Part shown: positions 38,468 through 47,907 of the stretch, one piece after another
How the letters are laid out: each line of letters opens with the position of its first letter
Numbering within the stretch: position 1 is the stretch's first letter
Assembly (NCBI GenBank): GCA_902769705.1
Contig: CACXPX010000015.1
Coordinates: forward strand, 62,001-126,000
Direction of reading: 5' to 3'
Origin: an uncultured Prevotellaceae bacterium
GTDB lineage: Bacteria > Bacteroidota > Bacteroidia > Bacteroidales > Bacteroidaceae
DNA: 64,000 nucleotides
The notes under the pieces: model-generated
Database searches by the model: none
What the model was told of the DNA's origin: nothing
What the model saw: only the letters and a program-made list of their open reading frames with translations
Program-made: the position numbers and the translations under genes

Positions 38468-40135
38468 ATGAAATTCAATATAAAGAAAAACGGTATTATC
38501 ACATTTGCCTTTGCTACAGCCATGTCGCTCTCGTCATGTGTCGGTGATTTGGACGTGACGCCTATCGATCCCAATCTCGACACACCAGAGAATGTGCTGA
38601 CAGGCATCGAGCAATACAACCAACTTCTGGCCAAGTGCTACTCGGCACTCTCCGTAAGTTCACCCGATGGTGACAGTGGTGCGCCTGACATCTCAGGTAT
38701 TGACGGCGGATTCGGCCAGTATCTGCGTGCTCTGTTCTACATGCAGGAACTTCCCACCGACGAATGTGTCATCGGTTGGAACGACCAGACACTGAAAGAC
38801 CTGCACGGACTGCAATGGACGAGCAGCGACGTCTTTGTATCGGCCATGTATAGCCGTCTGTTCTATCAGATTTCACTCTGCAACGAGGTGATGCGACAGA
38901 TTGGTAAGGCTTCTAATGCTAGCGATCCCACCATGCAGCAGTATCGTGCTGAGGCTCGTGCTCTGCGTGGTCTAAGCTACCTGCACGCTATCGACATGTT
39001 CGGTAATGTACCTTTCATCGATGAGAACTCTGAGGTGGGTGGTGCAGATCCTCAGCAAATCAATCGTGCCGACCTCTTCGAGTGGTTGGTGAAGGATATG
39101 GAAGAGTGCGCAGAGCAACTGCCTGCCAACCCTGAGCAATATCGCGCTGGCAAAGGTCTGGCCTACATGATTCTGGCTAAGCTTTACCTGAACGCTGGTA
39201 TCTATACAGGTACTCCTAATTATCAGAAGTGCGCCGAGTACTGCCAGAAGATAATCGATTTGGGTTACAAACTCGAGAGCCGTAACGACTACTTCAAGAT
39301 GTTCGGTGCCGACAATGACAAATATTTGGGCGTCGGACATGAGATTATCTTCAGCGTCTATCAGGACCATATCAATACACAAGCCTATGGTGGAACTTCT
39401 TTCATCATCAATGCTGCCACAGGTGGCACGATGGCTTACTACGACATGGGACTCGGTGGAAATGGTTGGGGTGGTATTCGTCTGACTCCGGAGTTCGTTG
39501 ACAAGTTTGCTGCAGCCGACCAGCGTGCCGCTTTCTATGTAGACGGACAGACCAAGGAAATCGTCGATATTGGCGACTTCTACAGCGGCTATGCTTTCAT
39601 GAAGTTTACCAACCTGAAAGCTGATGGCAACCTGATTAATGGTTCAAAGCTGAGTGACGTTCGTCCTGTGGCAGAAGCTGTCGCAGCTGATGCTACCGAC
39701 AAAGAAGCCGCTGCAAAACTGACAGAACTTCTCAAAGGTGTGAACTCCTTCTCCGATACAGACTTCCCTGTATTCCGTCTGGCTGATGTTTACCTAATGC
39801 TGGCTGAGTGCCAGGTTGTAGGTGGTGTCAGTGGTGCTAATGGTATTGCCCGATTCAATGAAGTCCGTAATCGTGCTGGTGTTAGCTCTATCGCTAGTCC
39901 CTCGAAGCAGGATATTATTGATGAGCGCGGACGCGAGCTTGCTTGGGAATGCCATCGTCGCAGCGATCTGATTCGCTTCAATTTGTTCACCTCTTCTGAG
40001 TATATTTGGGCTCACAAGGGTATGAACAGCAACATTGGAACGCCTCATGGTGTTGACAACAAGTACAACCTGTTCCCACTGGCTTCGAGTGATGTCATGT
40101 CTAACATGAATCTGAAGCAGAATCCTGGCTATTAA
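38468..40135 (+). CDS. susD: SusD-like starch-binding lipoprotein
   Basis: 555 residues. The lipoprotein signal ends in AMSLSSC, followed by VGDLDVTPIDPN. TPR-like helices carry the RagB/SusD signature (YRAEARALRGLSYLHAIDMFGNVPFIDE). The C-terminal domain has FNEVRNRAGV and ERGRELAWECHRRSDLIRF, a standard SusD ending motif. It caps the SusC barrel at the cell surface and binds starch. Stop and start of neighbours leave gaps of 19 and 36 bases, consistent with one operon. Confidence 0.95.
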   Translation: MKFNIKKNGIITFAFATAMSLSSCVGDLDVTPIDPNLDTPENVLTGIEQYNQLLAKCYSALSVSSPDGDSGAPDISGIDGGFGQYLRALFYMQELPTDECVIGWNDQTLKDLHGLQWTSSDVFVSAMYSRLFYQISLCNEVMRQIGKASNASDPTMQQYRAEARALRGLSYLHAIDMFGNVPFIDENSEVGGADPQQINRADLFEWLVKDMEECAEQLPANPEQYRAGKGLAYMILAKLYLNAGIYTGTPNYQKCAEYCQKIIDLGYKLESRNDYFKMFGADNDKYLGVGHEIIFSVYQDHINTQAYGGTSFIINAATGGTMAYYDMGLGGNGWGGIRLTPEFVDKFAAADQRAAFYVDGQTKEIVDIGDFYSGYAFMKFTNLKADGNLINGSKLSDVRPVAEAVAADATDKEAAAKLTELLKGVNSFSDTDFPVFRLADVYLMLAECQVVGGVSGANGIARFNEVRNRAGVSSIASPSKQDIIDERGRELAWECHRRSDLIRFNLFTSSEYIWAHKGMNSNIGTPHGVDNKYNLFPLASSDVMSNMNLKQNPGY

Positions 40136-40171
40136 TCAGTTATTTTATCAGAACTTATATCACGAAGAAAT

Positions 40172-41278
40172 ATGAAAATGAAATATTTTTTGAGTAGTTT
40201 GTTCTTGGCAGTCGTAAGCATGACCATCACCTCTTGCGACAGCGACCGCGACGACAATCCTATACTCAATACCGACAAAATGACCACGGAGTTCAAGCTC
40301 AACAAGCCAGCTTATGCGGATCAGCTCATTGACCTAGCTACAAGTAATTCCGTGAATCTGACGTGGAGTCAGCCCAACTATGGTATGACGCTTGCTACCA
40401 TCTATTCCTTCCAACTCTCATTGAGCGAGAATTTCTCTGATGCCATTTTCGATGGAGAAGGCAATGAGACAACTCCAGCCAATTATGTAGATCTCTCTGG
40501 CAGCTTTAACACGGTGAGCGGCAGCCTCAGCGCTTCTGCTATCAACCGTGCCATCCTTGGCTTTGCAGGATGGGAGGAAGAGAGTCAGGTCCCGGCAAGC
40601 ATGCCCGTTTACTTGCGTTGTAAGGCCACCTTGGCCGACACCAACGTGCCTGCAGTCTATTCAAATGTTGTGAAAATCAATGTCGTGCCCAGCTTCAAGG
40701 CTACCTCTTCTTACGAGGAGTTCATCTATGCTATCGGCGACGATAGTGGCTGGGCTACTGTTCATCCGTTGCGTAGTGCTTCGGAAGACGGTGTCTTCAC
40801 GGGTATCTACACTGGCTTTGCCTATTTGAATGCAGAATTCAAGTTCCGCAGCCACGAAGACAGTTGGGATGCTCCTGACTGGGGTGCCGCAGCCGACGCT
40901 GGCAAACTGGAGGCTCAGGCTGGCAATATTGTCGTTCCTGCTCCCGGTTTCTATCAGATGGTTGTCGACATGGAGAATATGACATACGCTCTTACTCCTG
41001 CTTCTATTGGAATCATTGGTTCCTTCAATGGCTGGGGAGGCGACGAGTTCATGGAGTATAATCCTGAAACAGGTGCCCTCGAGGCTACTGTCAGTTTGGC
41101 TGCCGGTGACGAAATAAAGTTCCGCATGAACAGCGACTGGGCTGTCAACTGGGGTGGAGACCTCAACAATCTTGAGCAGGATGGTGCCAATATCATTATC
41201 GATGCTGACGGATCCTACAAGATTCAGCTCTTCCTTACTTATGCTGGCAATACGAAGGCTACCATAACAAAGCTTTAA
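40172..41278 (+). CDS. susE: SusE-like outer-membrane starch-binding lipoprotein
   Basis: 368 residues; ATG 40172 or 40178. Lipoprotein signal ends VVSMTITSC and is followed by DSDRDDNP, an acidic stretch often seen in surface-exported Bacteroidetes lipoproteins. The N-terminal SusE-type Ig domain (about 35-170) contains SVNLTWSQPNYG. It is followed by two small carbohydrate-binding modules: about 175-275 (YEEFIYAIGDDSGWATVHPL) and 276-368 (IGIIGSFNGWGGDEFMEYN). SusE-type proteins hold starch at the cell surface and influence oligosaccharide size. The symbol is by position and domains. Confidence 0.85.
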   Translation: MKMKYFLSSLFLAVVSMTITSCDSDRDDNPILNTDKMTTEFKLNKPAYADQLIDLATSNSVNLTWSQPNYGMTLATIYSFQLSLSENFSDAIFDGEGNETTPANYVDLSGSFNTVSGSLSASAINRAILGFAGWEEESQVPASMPVYLRCKATLADTNVPAVYSNVVKINVVPSFKATSSYEEFIYAIGDDSGWATVHPLRSASEDGVFTGIYTGFAYLNAEFKFRSHEDSWDAPDWGAAADAGKLEAQAGNIVVPAPGFYQMVVDMENMTYALTPASIGIIGSFNGWGGDEFMEYNPETGALEATVSLAAGDEIKFRMNSDWAVNWGGDLNNLEQDGANIIIDADGSYKIQLFLTYAGNTKATITKL

Positions 41279-41303
41279 TCACACATAATCAACAGAAAAG
41301 AAT

Positions 41304-42785
41304 ATGAAAAAGATATTTTTTGCAGCTATTGCCTTGATGTCCTCGATTGCATTTACATCATGCAATCAGGATTTCATGGACGGCATTGCCGGCCCGCTTA
41401 CCTCTCCCGAGGAAACACCGCAGACCGTGGCTTTTGGTAATGGTGCCGTCACAGAGGTGCCTGCCATCGACTTGGCCAAGGTTACCAGCGATGTCGTGAA
41501 AGTTTGTAATATTACCGCTCCCACTGTTACCGACGAGAATGCGAAATTGGTGGGATATGTTCTGACTATCGGTGAGAACCAGTTCGATATCGACCAGAAG
41601 GCCGAAATCAGTGTAACCGACCTCACCTCGATTGTTGTGGGTGCTTTTGGTATGCGTCCTGTCGAGCGCGAGTTTGAGGGCGTTGTCCGTTGCTATTATT
41701 CAGCCAATGGCCAGAGCATTGTGACAGTTTCCGATCCTTTCAAGATCAAAGTGATTCCCGCAGCTCCAGTTATTGAGGAGGCTTACTATTATGTCGGTGC
41801 AGCCAATGGCTGGGGCGGACAGGACTACAAGCTCACCAATGGCGGTGGCGATGTCTATGACGATCCCGTGTTCAGTGTTGTTGTTCCTGCACAGGGTGGC
41901 GACCACTGGTTCAAGATCATGCCGGCATCAGCCTTCACCTTAGGCAACATTTGGGACAGTCCTTCTGTCGTGGGTGTCTACACCAACGGTACTTCTGCTC
42001 TGGAAGGCTCGTTCATCGTTTCCAACAATGGTAACGACGCAGAAGGCAGCGGTGCCAACTCATGGTGCATCAAGGAAGGCGACAATCCTGCCGACTTCTA
42101 CAAGATCAGCATCAACATGATGGAACTCACCTACACAATCACTCCAATCAGCCTCTCTTCTCTGTACTATGTCGTTGGTGGCATCCAGGGATGGAGCGAT
42201 TCAAAGCGCACTCACCTGTTCACTCCAGAGGCCAAGAATGTCCTGTCCTATACCACGAAGTGGACTGGCGCATGGGATCTAAAGGTTTGGGATCAGGCCA
42301 ACTTCGGTAACTGGGATGCAGCTTGGGGTTGCGTTGTTGATGGCGACAACTCTCCTTCCGGTGCTCTCATCAACAGTGGTGCACAGGCCATATCGGCTCC
42401 TTCAGCTGAGTTCTATAAGTTCACCATCGACATGAACACCATGACATACACGTGGACGAAACTCGACAATCAGGAGCCCACGGAGTACGAGTTCATTTCG
42501 CTTATCGGCGAGTTCAATGGCTGGAGCGGTGACTTCGAGCTGGAGCAGGTAGCTCCACATAACTGGTATGCTGAGTTCACTCAGGAGAACAGTGGTATGC
42601 TGAAGTATCGTGCCAACCACGACTGGAACACCAACTGGGGCTTTGGCAACGATGGCGACTGGAACGTCTCTGAGGCGATGGACAAGATCGGTGCCAACGG
42701 TGCTGGTAACATTTACGTTCCTGCAGGAACCTACGATGTCTTCCTGAACGACATCACCAATTCGATGATGTTCGTCAAGAAGTAA
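41304..42785 (+). CDS. susF: SusF-like outer-membrane starch-binding lipoprotein
   Basis: 493 residues. Lipoprotein signal ends SSIAFTSC, then NQDFMDGIAG. An Ig-like N-domain is followed by three carbohydrate-binding modules, starting at about 155 (YYYVGAANGWGGQDYKL), 280 (YYVVGGIQGWSDSKRTH) and 390 (EFISLIGEFNGWSGDFELE). Each has the Trp-rich pattern also seen in SusE. It should bind starch at the surface. A terminator follows 19 bases after the stop, separating susCDEF from the amylase genes. Confidence 0.87.
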   Translation: MKKIFFAAIALMSSIAFTSCNQDFMDGIAGPLTSPEETPQTVAFGNGAVTEVPAIDLAKVTSDVVKVCNITAPTVTDENAKLVGYVLTIGENQFDIDQKAEISVTDLTSIVVGAFGMRPVEREFEGVVRCYYSANGQSIVTVSDPFKIKVIPAAPVIEEAYYYVGAANGWGGQDYKLTNGGGDVYDDPVFSVVVPAQGGDHWFKIMPASAFTLGNIWDSPSVVGVYTNGTSALEGSFIVSNNGNDAEGSGANSWCIKEGDNPADFYKISINMMELTYTITPISLSSLYYVVGGIQGWSDSKRTHLFTPEAKNVLSYTTKWTGAWDLKVWDQANFGNWDAAWGCVVDGDNSPSGALINSGAQAISAPSAEFYKFTIDMNTMTYTWTKLDNQEPTEYEFISLIGEFNGWSGDFELEQVAPHNWYAEFTQENSGMLKYRANHDWNTNWGFGNDGDWNVSEAMDKIGANGAGNIYVPAGTYDVFLNDITNSMMFVKK

Positions 42786-42803
42786 TTCGATTTATATGAA
42801 ACC

Positions 42804-42837
42804 AAGGCGAGACTGCGTACAGCAGGCTCGCCTTTTT
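42804..42837 (+). terminator. Rho-independent terminator after susF
   Basis: AAGGCGAG (42804-42811) pairs with CTCGCCTT (42827-42834), with inner pairing CTG/CAG, followed by TTTTTC. It may be partial, because the amylase genes start 45 bases later with no clear promoter. Confidence 0.8.
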
Positions 42838-42881
42838 CATTCAATTTCCACCTTTCATTTTTCATTTCATTTTTTAACTTA

Positions 42882-44219
42882 ATGAAGAAACTATTCCTCT
42901 TATTTGCAGCTGGTCTCCTCCTGTCTGCCTGCCAACCGAAGCAGCAGGAACCCGAAGGCCCCGTGGCACCACTGAAGCAGATGCCCGCCGTCAAGGACGT
43001 GGCTATGTATCAGGTGAACCCCCGCGTATTTGCTCCGGAGAATTCGCTGCGTGCCGTTGCCGACCGTATCGACAGCATCAAAGCCTTGGGTGTCAACGTT
43101 ATGTGGGTGATGCCCATCTATCCCATTGGCATCGAGAAAGGCAAGAACTCGCCCTATTGCATCCAAGACTACAAGGCCATTGCACCTGAATTTGGAACGC
43201 TGAACGACTTCAAGTATCTTGCCCGCACTTGTCATGAACACGGCATGGCAATCATTCTCGATTGGGTAGCCAACCACACGGCATGGGATCATCCCTGGGT
43301 AAAGGAACATCCCGATTGGTACACGCACGACGCAGAGGCAGACACCATCATCCACCCACGTCCGTGGGAGTGGTACGATGTGGCAGATTTGAACTACGAC
43401 AATCGCGAGATGCGTCTTGCCATGATCGATGCCATGAAGTATTGGATTCGTGATGTGGGTATCGACGGCTTCCGCTGCGATGTTGCCGACGGTGTTCCTG
43501 CCGACTTCTGGAAAGAGGCTATCGACACCCTGCGCCAGGCTGCCGGCAAGCGCCAGATCCTCATGCTCGCTGAGGGCAAACGCGCAGACAACTTCACCGC
43601 TGGCTTCGACATGAACTACGGCTGGGACTTCAAAGACCAGATTGTGCGCGTCTTCAACGAAAATCAGCCGGCCTCATCGCTCTTCGATGCCGATAAGGCC
43701 GAGTACGACAGTCTCCCTGCAGGCAAGGTTAAACTGCGCTTTACCACCAACCACGACCACAGCACAGAAAAAACCCCGCCCGTGGAGTTCCTGTCGCTGC
43801 GTGGTTCCATGGCTGCCTATGTGGCCTCGGTGTTCTTGCATGGCGGTGCTCTCATCTATGGGTCGCAAGAAGTAGGCTATCCCGAGCCTATTAATTTCTT
43901 CAAGTATGTACCCGTCGATTGGAAAGCCAACCCGCAGACCTATGCCGAATACAAGCAGCTCATCAAGATCTACAACGAGAATCCTGAGGTGCGTGAAGGC
44001 AATATCGTACCCTTCCCCCACAGAGATGTGCTTGCTTTCGAGCGTAATCTCAATGCAGACCGTATGCTCATACTTGTCAACCTGCGTGACTCTGCCATCA
44101 CGATTCCTACACCGCAGCCTTGGCTCAACAAGGAGGCTGCCGACCTCCGTACAAACTCCGTCGTTGCGCTGCGCGACTCTGTTCCGTTAGAGCCTTTCGC
44201 ATATTTCATTTTGAAGTAA
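42882..44219 (+). CDS. GH13 alpha-amylase family lipoprotein
   Basis: 445 residues, compact. Lipoprotein signal MKKLFLLFAAGLLLSAC, then QPKQQEPEGP. The barrel begins AMYQVNPRVFAPENSLRAVADRID. Catalytic residues are Asp in GFRCDVADG, Glu in MLAEGKRAD and Asp in TTNHDHST. It has no starch-binding module and lacks the CBM58 insertion of SusG. It probably acts on malto-oligosaccharides at the outer membrane or in the periplasm. Exact specificity is not deducible. It lies 96 bases after susF and 52 bases before the next amylase gene. Confidence 0.88.
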   Translation: MKKLFLLFAAGLLLSACQPKQQEPEGPVAPLKQMPAVKDVAMYQVNPRVFAPENSLRAVADRIDSIKALGVNVMWVMPIYPIGIEKGKNSPYCIQDYKAIAPEFGTLNDFKYLARTCHEHGMAIILDWVANHTAWDHPWVKEHPDWYTHDAEADTIIHPRPWEWYDVADLNYDNREMRLAMIDAMKYWIRDVGIDGFRCDVADGVPADFWKEAIDTLRQAAGKRQILMLAEGKRADNFTAGFDMNYGWDFKDQIVRVFNENQPASSLFDADKAEYDSLPAGKVKLRFTTNHDHSTEKTPPVEFLSLRGSMAAYVASVFLHGGALIYGSQEVGYPEPINFFKYVPVDWKANPQTYAEYKQLIKIYNENPEVREGNIVPFPHRDVLAFERNLNADRMLILVNLRDSAITIPTPQPWLNKEAADLRTNSVVALRDSVPLEPFAYFILK

Positions 44220-44271
44220 TGTCGTCCCTCCCAAGGAGGGAAGTTAATCCTTTTATAACATATCATTCAAT

Positions 44272-46350
44272 ATGAAAAGAATATCATCTATCATCCTTAC
44301 CATTTTGTTCACCATTCTCCCCTTCTTTGGAGGTGTCGGGGGAGGCTCCCTACACGCTGCCGACGGCTGGCCCTCTCAATACAAGGGTGTTATGCTGCAG
44401 GGTTTCTTTTGGGATTCCTTCGATGAAACAAACTGGAACGTGCTGAAGTCGCAAGCCAGCGAACTTGGCCAGTACTTCTCGCTCGTGTGGCTGCCCCAAA
44501 GCGCCAACTGCGGCGGACAGTCCATGGGCTACGACGATCTCTATTGGTTCAGCAACTACAACTCCTCATTTGGTACCGAACAGGAGTTGCGCGATCTCAT
44601 CAAGGCCTTTAAAGATAATGGTATCGGCACCATCGCCGACATCGTCGTCAACCATCGCAAGAGCAACAACGGCTGGTTCGGCTTCCCAACAGAAACTTAC
44701 AAGGGAGTCACCTACACCATGGGTTCCACTGATGTTTGCTCTAACGACGACAATGGCAAGGCCAAAGCAGAAGCCGACCGTCTTGGTGTAAGCCTTGGCA
44801 ATAAGGACACCGGTGAAGGCTGGGACGGCATGCGCGACCTCGACCACACCAGCACGAACGTGCAAAATACCGTGAAGGCCTATCTGAAGATGTTGCTTGA
44901 AGACTTTGGCTATGTGGGCTTCCGTTATGATATGGTGAAAGGCTACAGCGGCTCCTACACGAAGCTTTACAATGAATACAGCAATCCAACATACAGTGTT
45001 GGTGAATGCTGGGATGGCACACAGACCATCCGCAACTGGATCGATGCCACCGAGAAGACATCGGCCGCTTTCGACTTCCAGTTCCGCTATACCGTGCGCA
45101 ACGCTGCTAACAATGGGCAGTGGAATCGCCTGGCACAACGCAACGACAACAACTGGCCGCTCGTCAGCAGCAACTACAGCAGCGGCGACTACCGCCGGCT
45201 GGCCGTGACCTTCGTTGAAAACCACGACACCGAGCGACGCTCGAATGCTGCACAGGACCCACTGCGCAAGGACACACTGGCTGCCAATGCCTATATGCTC
45301 GCCATGCCCGGCACTCCATGCATTTTCCTCACCCACTGGATCGACTGCAAGCAGGACATCAAGGGCATGATTGACGTGCGTAAGCTCGTGGGCATTCACA
45401 ATGAAAGCACCTATACCAATCTCATCACCAACTCGGCCATCAGCACCGTGGCTGCTTATGAGACGGCTGGCGACAAGGGTTCTCTGCTCGTTGTCCTGGG
45501 TCGACTGAAAGACTATGAGCCCGCCGAGACCAACTGGGTGAAGATCGTAGAAGGCTACCACTACGCCTACTACCTCCGCCCGTCGATGAACATTGCATGG
45601 GCCGACCGCGCATCAGGCCACTACGAGAAGTCATTCCCCGTGACGCTCACCGCCGTCAGCAACAACAGCTCGGCACAGCTCGTCTACACCATCGATGGCT
45701 CTACACCTTCTGCCAGCAACGGCACGCGCTGTGCCAGCGGCACCAAGGTCAATATTCCTGCCGAGAAGACCACCACCCTAAAGGTCGGCCTGCTCGTGGG
45801 TTCTACCGTCAGCGCCATCCAGACACGTCAGTACGAGGTCAGCGAGACAAAGCCCGACGAGGTCATCATTCCCGACTTCTGCACGCGCATCGACGACGAA
45901 GTCTGCGCCTTCTTCGAGGCACCGCTCACCTGGAAAAATACCATCTGCTGCTGGGCATGGACTGACACACCTGCCGACAACTTCACCTTCTCTCAGCGCA
46001 AGAACTGGCCAGGCGTAGACTGCACGTTCCTCGGTACTGCCAATAATGGTAACAAGGTATGGAAGTGGACGTGGGATGGTACGAAGCAGAACAACTCTTC
46101 TGCCAAGCAGCCCGCGAAGATTATTTTCAGCAATAATGGTTCACCGCAGACCGACGACCTTGTCTTCACCAATGGCGGCTACTATACGAAGGACGGCTGC
46201 CAGTCTGTGGTTTCTGGCATCAATGAAATCGTCATGGACAATAGCTTGGCCCCCACCAGCAACCGCTATTACAACCTGAATGGTCAGCAAGTGGTGCCTA
46301 ATCGCCCAGGCATCTATATTCACAATGGCAAGAAATACATCAAAAGATGA
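44272..46350 (+). CDS. Secreted GH13 alpha-amylase with C-terminal modules and sorting-type tail
   Basis: 692 residues. The signal peptide is unusual, with PFFGGVGGGS before LHAADG. The catalytic barrel spans about 35-420 (GVMLQGFFWDSFDETNW, ADIVVNHR). Nucleophile Asp is in VGFRYDMVKGY, Glu in YSVGECWDG and Asp in FVENHDTERR. A chitobiase-like Ig domain (about 440-530, VYTIDGSTPSASNGTRC) and a CBM26-like starch-binding module (about 545-640, TICCWAWTDTPADNF) follow. The last residues, RYYNLNGQQVVPNRPGIYIHNGKKYIKR, look like the end of a type IX sorting domain, so PorU (17397-21047) may process it. It is likely the main surface or extracellular amylase here. It overlaps the next gene by four bases. 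Confidence 0.9.
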   Translation: MKRISSIILTILFTILPFFGGVGGGSLHAADGWPSQYKGVMLQGFFWDSFDETNWNVLKSQASELGQYFSLVWLPQSANCGGQSMGYDDLYWFSNYNSSFGTEQELRDLIKAFKDNGIGTIADIVVNHRKSNNGWFGFPTETYKGVTYTMGSTDVCSNDDNGKAKAEADRLGVSLGNKDTGEGWDGMRDLDHTSTNVQNTVKAYLKMLLEDFGYVGFRYDMVKGYSGSYTKLYNEYSNPTYSVGECWDGTQTIRNWIDATEKTSAAFDFQFRYTVRNAANNGQWNRLAQRNDNNWPLVSSNYSSGDYRRLAVTFVENHDTERRSNAAQDPLRKDTLAANAYMLAMPGTPCIFLTHWIDCKQDIKGMIDVRKLVGIHNESTYTNLITNSAISTVAAYETAGDKGSLLVVLGRLKDYEPAETNWVKIVEGYHYAYYLRPSMNIAWADRASGHYEKSFPVTLTAVSNNSSAQLVYTIDGSTPSASNGTRCASGTKVNIPAEKTTTLKVGLLVGSTVSAIQTRQYEVSETKPDEVIIPDFCTRIDDEVCAFFEAPLTWKNTICCWAWTDTPADNFTFSQRKNWPGVDCTFLGTANNGNKVWKWTWDGTKQNNSSAKQPAKIIFSNNGSPQTDDLVFTNGGYYTKDGCQSVVSGINEIVMDNSLAPTSNRYYNLNGQQVVPNRPGIYIHNGKKYIKR

Positions 46351-47621
46351 AGTTTTTTAATATTCTTATGATATTCGCAGGAATGTGGCTCACGGGCTGC
46401 ATTCCTGCGTCTGCTCAAGAAAAGTTCCTCGGCGGCGACATCTCGTTGCTGCCCACCTATGAAGAACACGGTGCCAACTACATGACGCAAGAGGGAACAC
46501 CCATCACCAACCTTCTCGATTTCTACAAGCAACAAGGGTGGAATGCTATACGTGTGCGTCTTTTTGTCGACCCGTCCAGAGCCTCGGCTGCAGACAAAGG
46601 GCAGGGTGTGCGGCAAGACCTCAACTACGTGAAGCAGTTTGGCAAGCGCATCAAGGATGCAGGATTCGCCTTCATGCTCGATTTCCATTATAGCGACACG
46701 TGGGCCGACCCCAGCCATCAAGCCACGCCCTACTTGTTCAAACTCATGGATACGCACGCTTACGAATACATCTACGACTACACTCGCGATTGCCTCAACG
46801 AGTTGGTGGCAGCAGGTGCCAAGCCCGACTTCATCCAGACTGGCAACGAAATATCGTGGGGAATGCTCTTCGACAGCGGTTGCAAACTGGAAGCCAACAG
46901 CGCTTGGAGCGGATATAAGGACACCAACTGGAGCACTTTTTCCACCGCGCTGAAGAATGCAGGGCGTGCTTGCCGCGAAGTCTGCCCCAATGCCAAAATC
47001 ATCATCCACACCGAACAGGTGGCAAACACACCTCTCGTTACCGATTTCTACAAGCGGCTGGCCGACAACAATGTCGATTACGACATCATCGGCACCAGCT
47101 ACTATCCCTATTATCACGGTAATCTGAACCAACTGGAGAAGACTATTGCCCAGTTCGAAAGCAAGTTCCCTGACAAGCAGGTGATGGTGGTCGAGACAGG
47201 TTGCGCCTATCACTACAAGGTAGGCGACAACGACCAAGGCTATCCATTGACCTACGAAGGCCAGCGCCGTTTTGCTGCCGACCTCGTAATAGCCCTCAAC
47301 AAGCATCAGAACGTGACGGGACTCTTCTGGTGGTTCCCGGAAGCTAATGAATACGGACTCGATTGGAGTACCCAACGCGTTACCGACAATTGGTACAACG
47401 CCTCATTGTTTGACAACGAGACGGGTCGTGCTTTGCCCGCCACCGCCGAATTGCGCAACTTCATCACAGGTGAGCAGGCTGGTGTGGAGGCGATGGAATC
47501 CGACAGCCATCATTCATCAGCCAACTCCCAACGTTGGTTCACCATCGATGGGCGAACTGTTGCAAAACCCTCAGAGTCTGGTGTTTATATCAACGGACGA
47601 AGGAAGGTTGTCGTGAAATAA
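46347..47621 (+). CDS. GH53 endo-beta-1,4-galactanase
   Basis: 424 residues. The signal ends MWLTGCIPASAQ; the Cys could also serve as a lipobox. GH53 features are FLGGDISLLPTYEEHGANY, WNAIRVRLFVDPS, FMLDFHYSDTWADPSHQ, the acid/base Glu in FIQTGNEISWGM, and the nucleophile Glu in VMVVETGCAY. FWWFPEANEYG also fits. The family cleaves beta-1,4-galactan side chains of pectin, which is unrelated to starch. The tail RWFTIDGRTVAKPSESGVYINGRRKVVVK resembles a type IX sorting end. It overlaps the amylase stop (ATGA), so the two are co-translated. Confidence 0.93.
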   Translation: MKFFNILMIFAGMWLTGCIPASAQEKFLGGDISLLPTYEEHGANYMTQEGTPITNLLDFYKQQGWNAIRVRLFVDPSRASAADKGQGVRQDLNYVKQFGKRIKDAGFAFMLDFHYSDTWADPSHQATPYLFKLMDTHAYEYIYDYTRDCLNELVAAGAKPDFIQTGNEISWGMLFDSGCKLEANSAWSGYKDTNWSTFSTALKNAGRACREVCPNAKIIIHTEQVANTPLVTDFYKRLADNNVDYDIIGTSYYPYYHGNLNQLEKTIAQFESKFPDKQVMVVETGCAYHYKVGDNDQGYPLTYEGQRRFAADLVIALNKHQNVTGLFWWFPEANEYGLDWSTQRVTDNWYNASLFDNETGRALPATAELRNFITGEQAGVEAMESDSHHSSANSQRWFTIDGRTVAKPSESGVYINGRRKVVVK

Positions 47622-47655
47622 GACTTGACCAATACTCTTTTTGTTTTTCAAATCA

Positions 47656-47738
47656 GTACAAGCCGCTTGTACTACCAGTACATGTGGCTTGTACTACTAG
47701 TACATGTGGCTTGTACTGCTAGTACAGTTAGCATGTAC
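47656..47738. repeat. 22-bp-period dyad array E (4 units)
   Basis: Units start at 47656, 47678, 47700 and 47722. Unit 1 is GTACAAG-CCG-CTTGTAC (perfect 7-bp arms). Units 2-3 are GTACATG-TGG-CTTGTAC, and unit 4 is GTACAGT-TAG-CATGTAC. Linkers are TACCA, TACTA and TGCTA. It lies between the GH53 stop and the BlaI operators. Bases 47739-47843 show nothing I can name. Confidence 0.85.
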
Positions 47739-47843
47739 GAAACTCAGACGATGAAAGTGAGCCATCTACTCATCAACGATGGTGCTTTCAGAAGGTGCTG
47801 AAGCTTTGTTCACTTTTCCCTGAAAACTTAATTCTTGTTAACG

Positions 47844-47859
47844 TTCTAAACTTTTAGAA
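47844..47859. promoter_or_regulatory. BlaI-type operator 1
   Basis: TTCTAAACTTTTAGAA, a 16-base quasi-palindrome. It is the reverse complement of operator 2, 31 bases upstream of it. Confidence 0.7.
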
Positions 47860-47874
47860 GAAAATGTTTGCAAG

Positions 47875-47890
47875 TTCTAAAAGTTTAGAA
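47875..47890. promoter_or_regulatory. BlaI-type operator 2, abutting the promoter
   Basis: TTCTAAAAGTTTAGAA ends one base before the -7 box at 47891, so a bound repressor would block polymerase. Confidence 0.7.
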
Positions 47891-47898
47891 TATATTTG
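47891..47898 (+). promoter_or_regulatory. -7 box for the BlaI/M56 operon
   Basis: TATATTTG between operators 2 and 3; predicted start near 47905. Confidence 0.65.
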
Positions 47899-47907
47899 CA
47901 GCAGATA

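Noticed and set aside
44566-47375. Antisense frames opposite the amylase and galactanase (44566-45561 and 46320-47375)
   Set aside because: Catalytic motifs of GH13 and GH53 are intact on the plus strand; the antisense products are not recognisable proteins.
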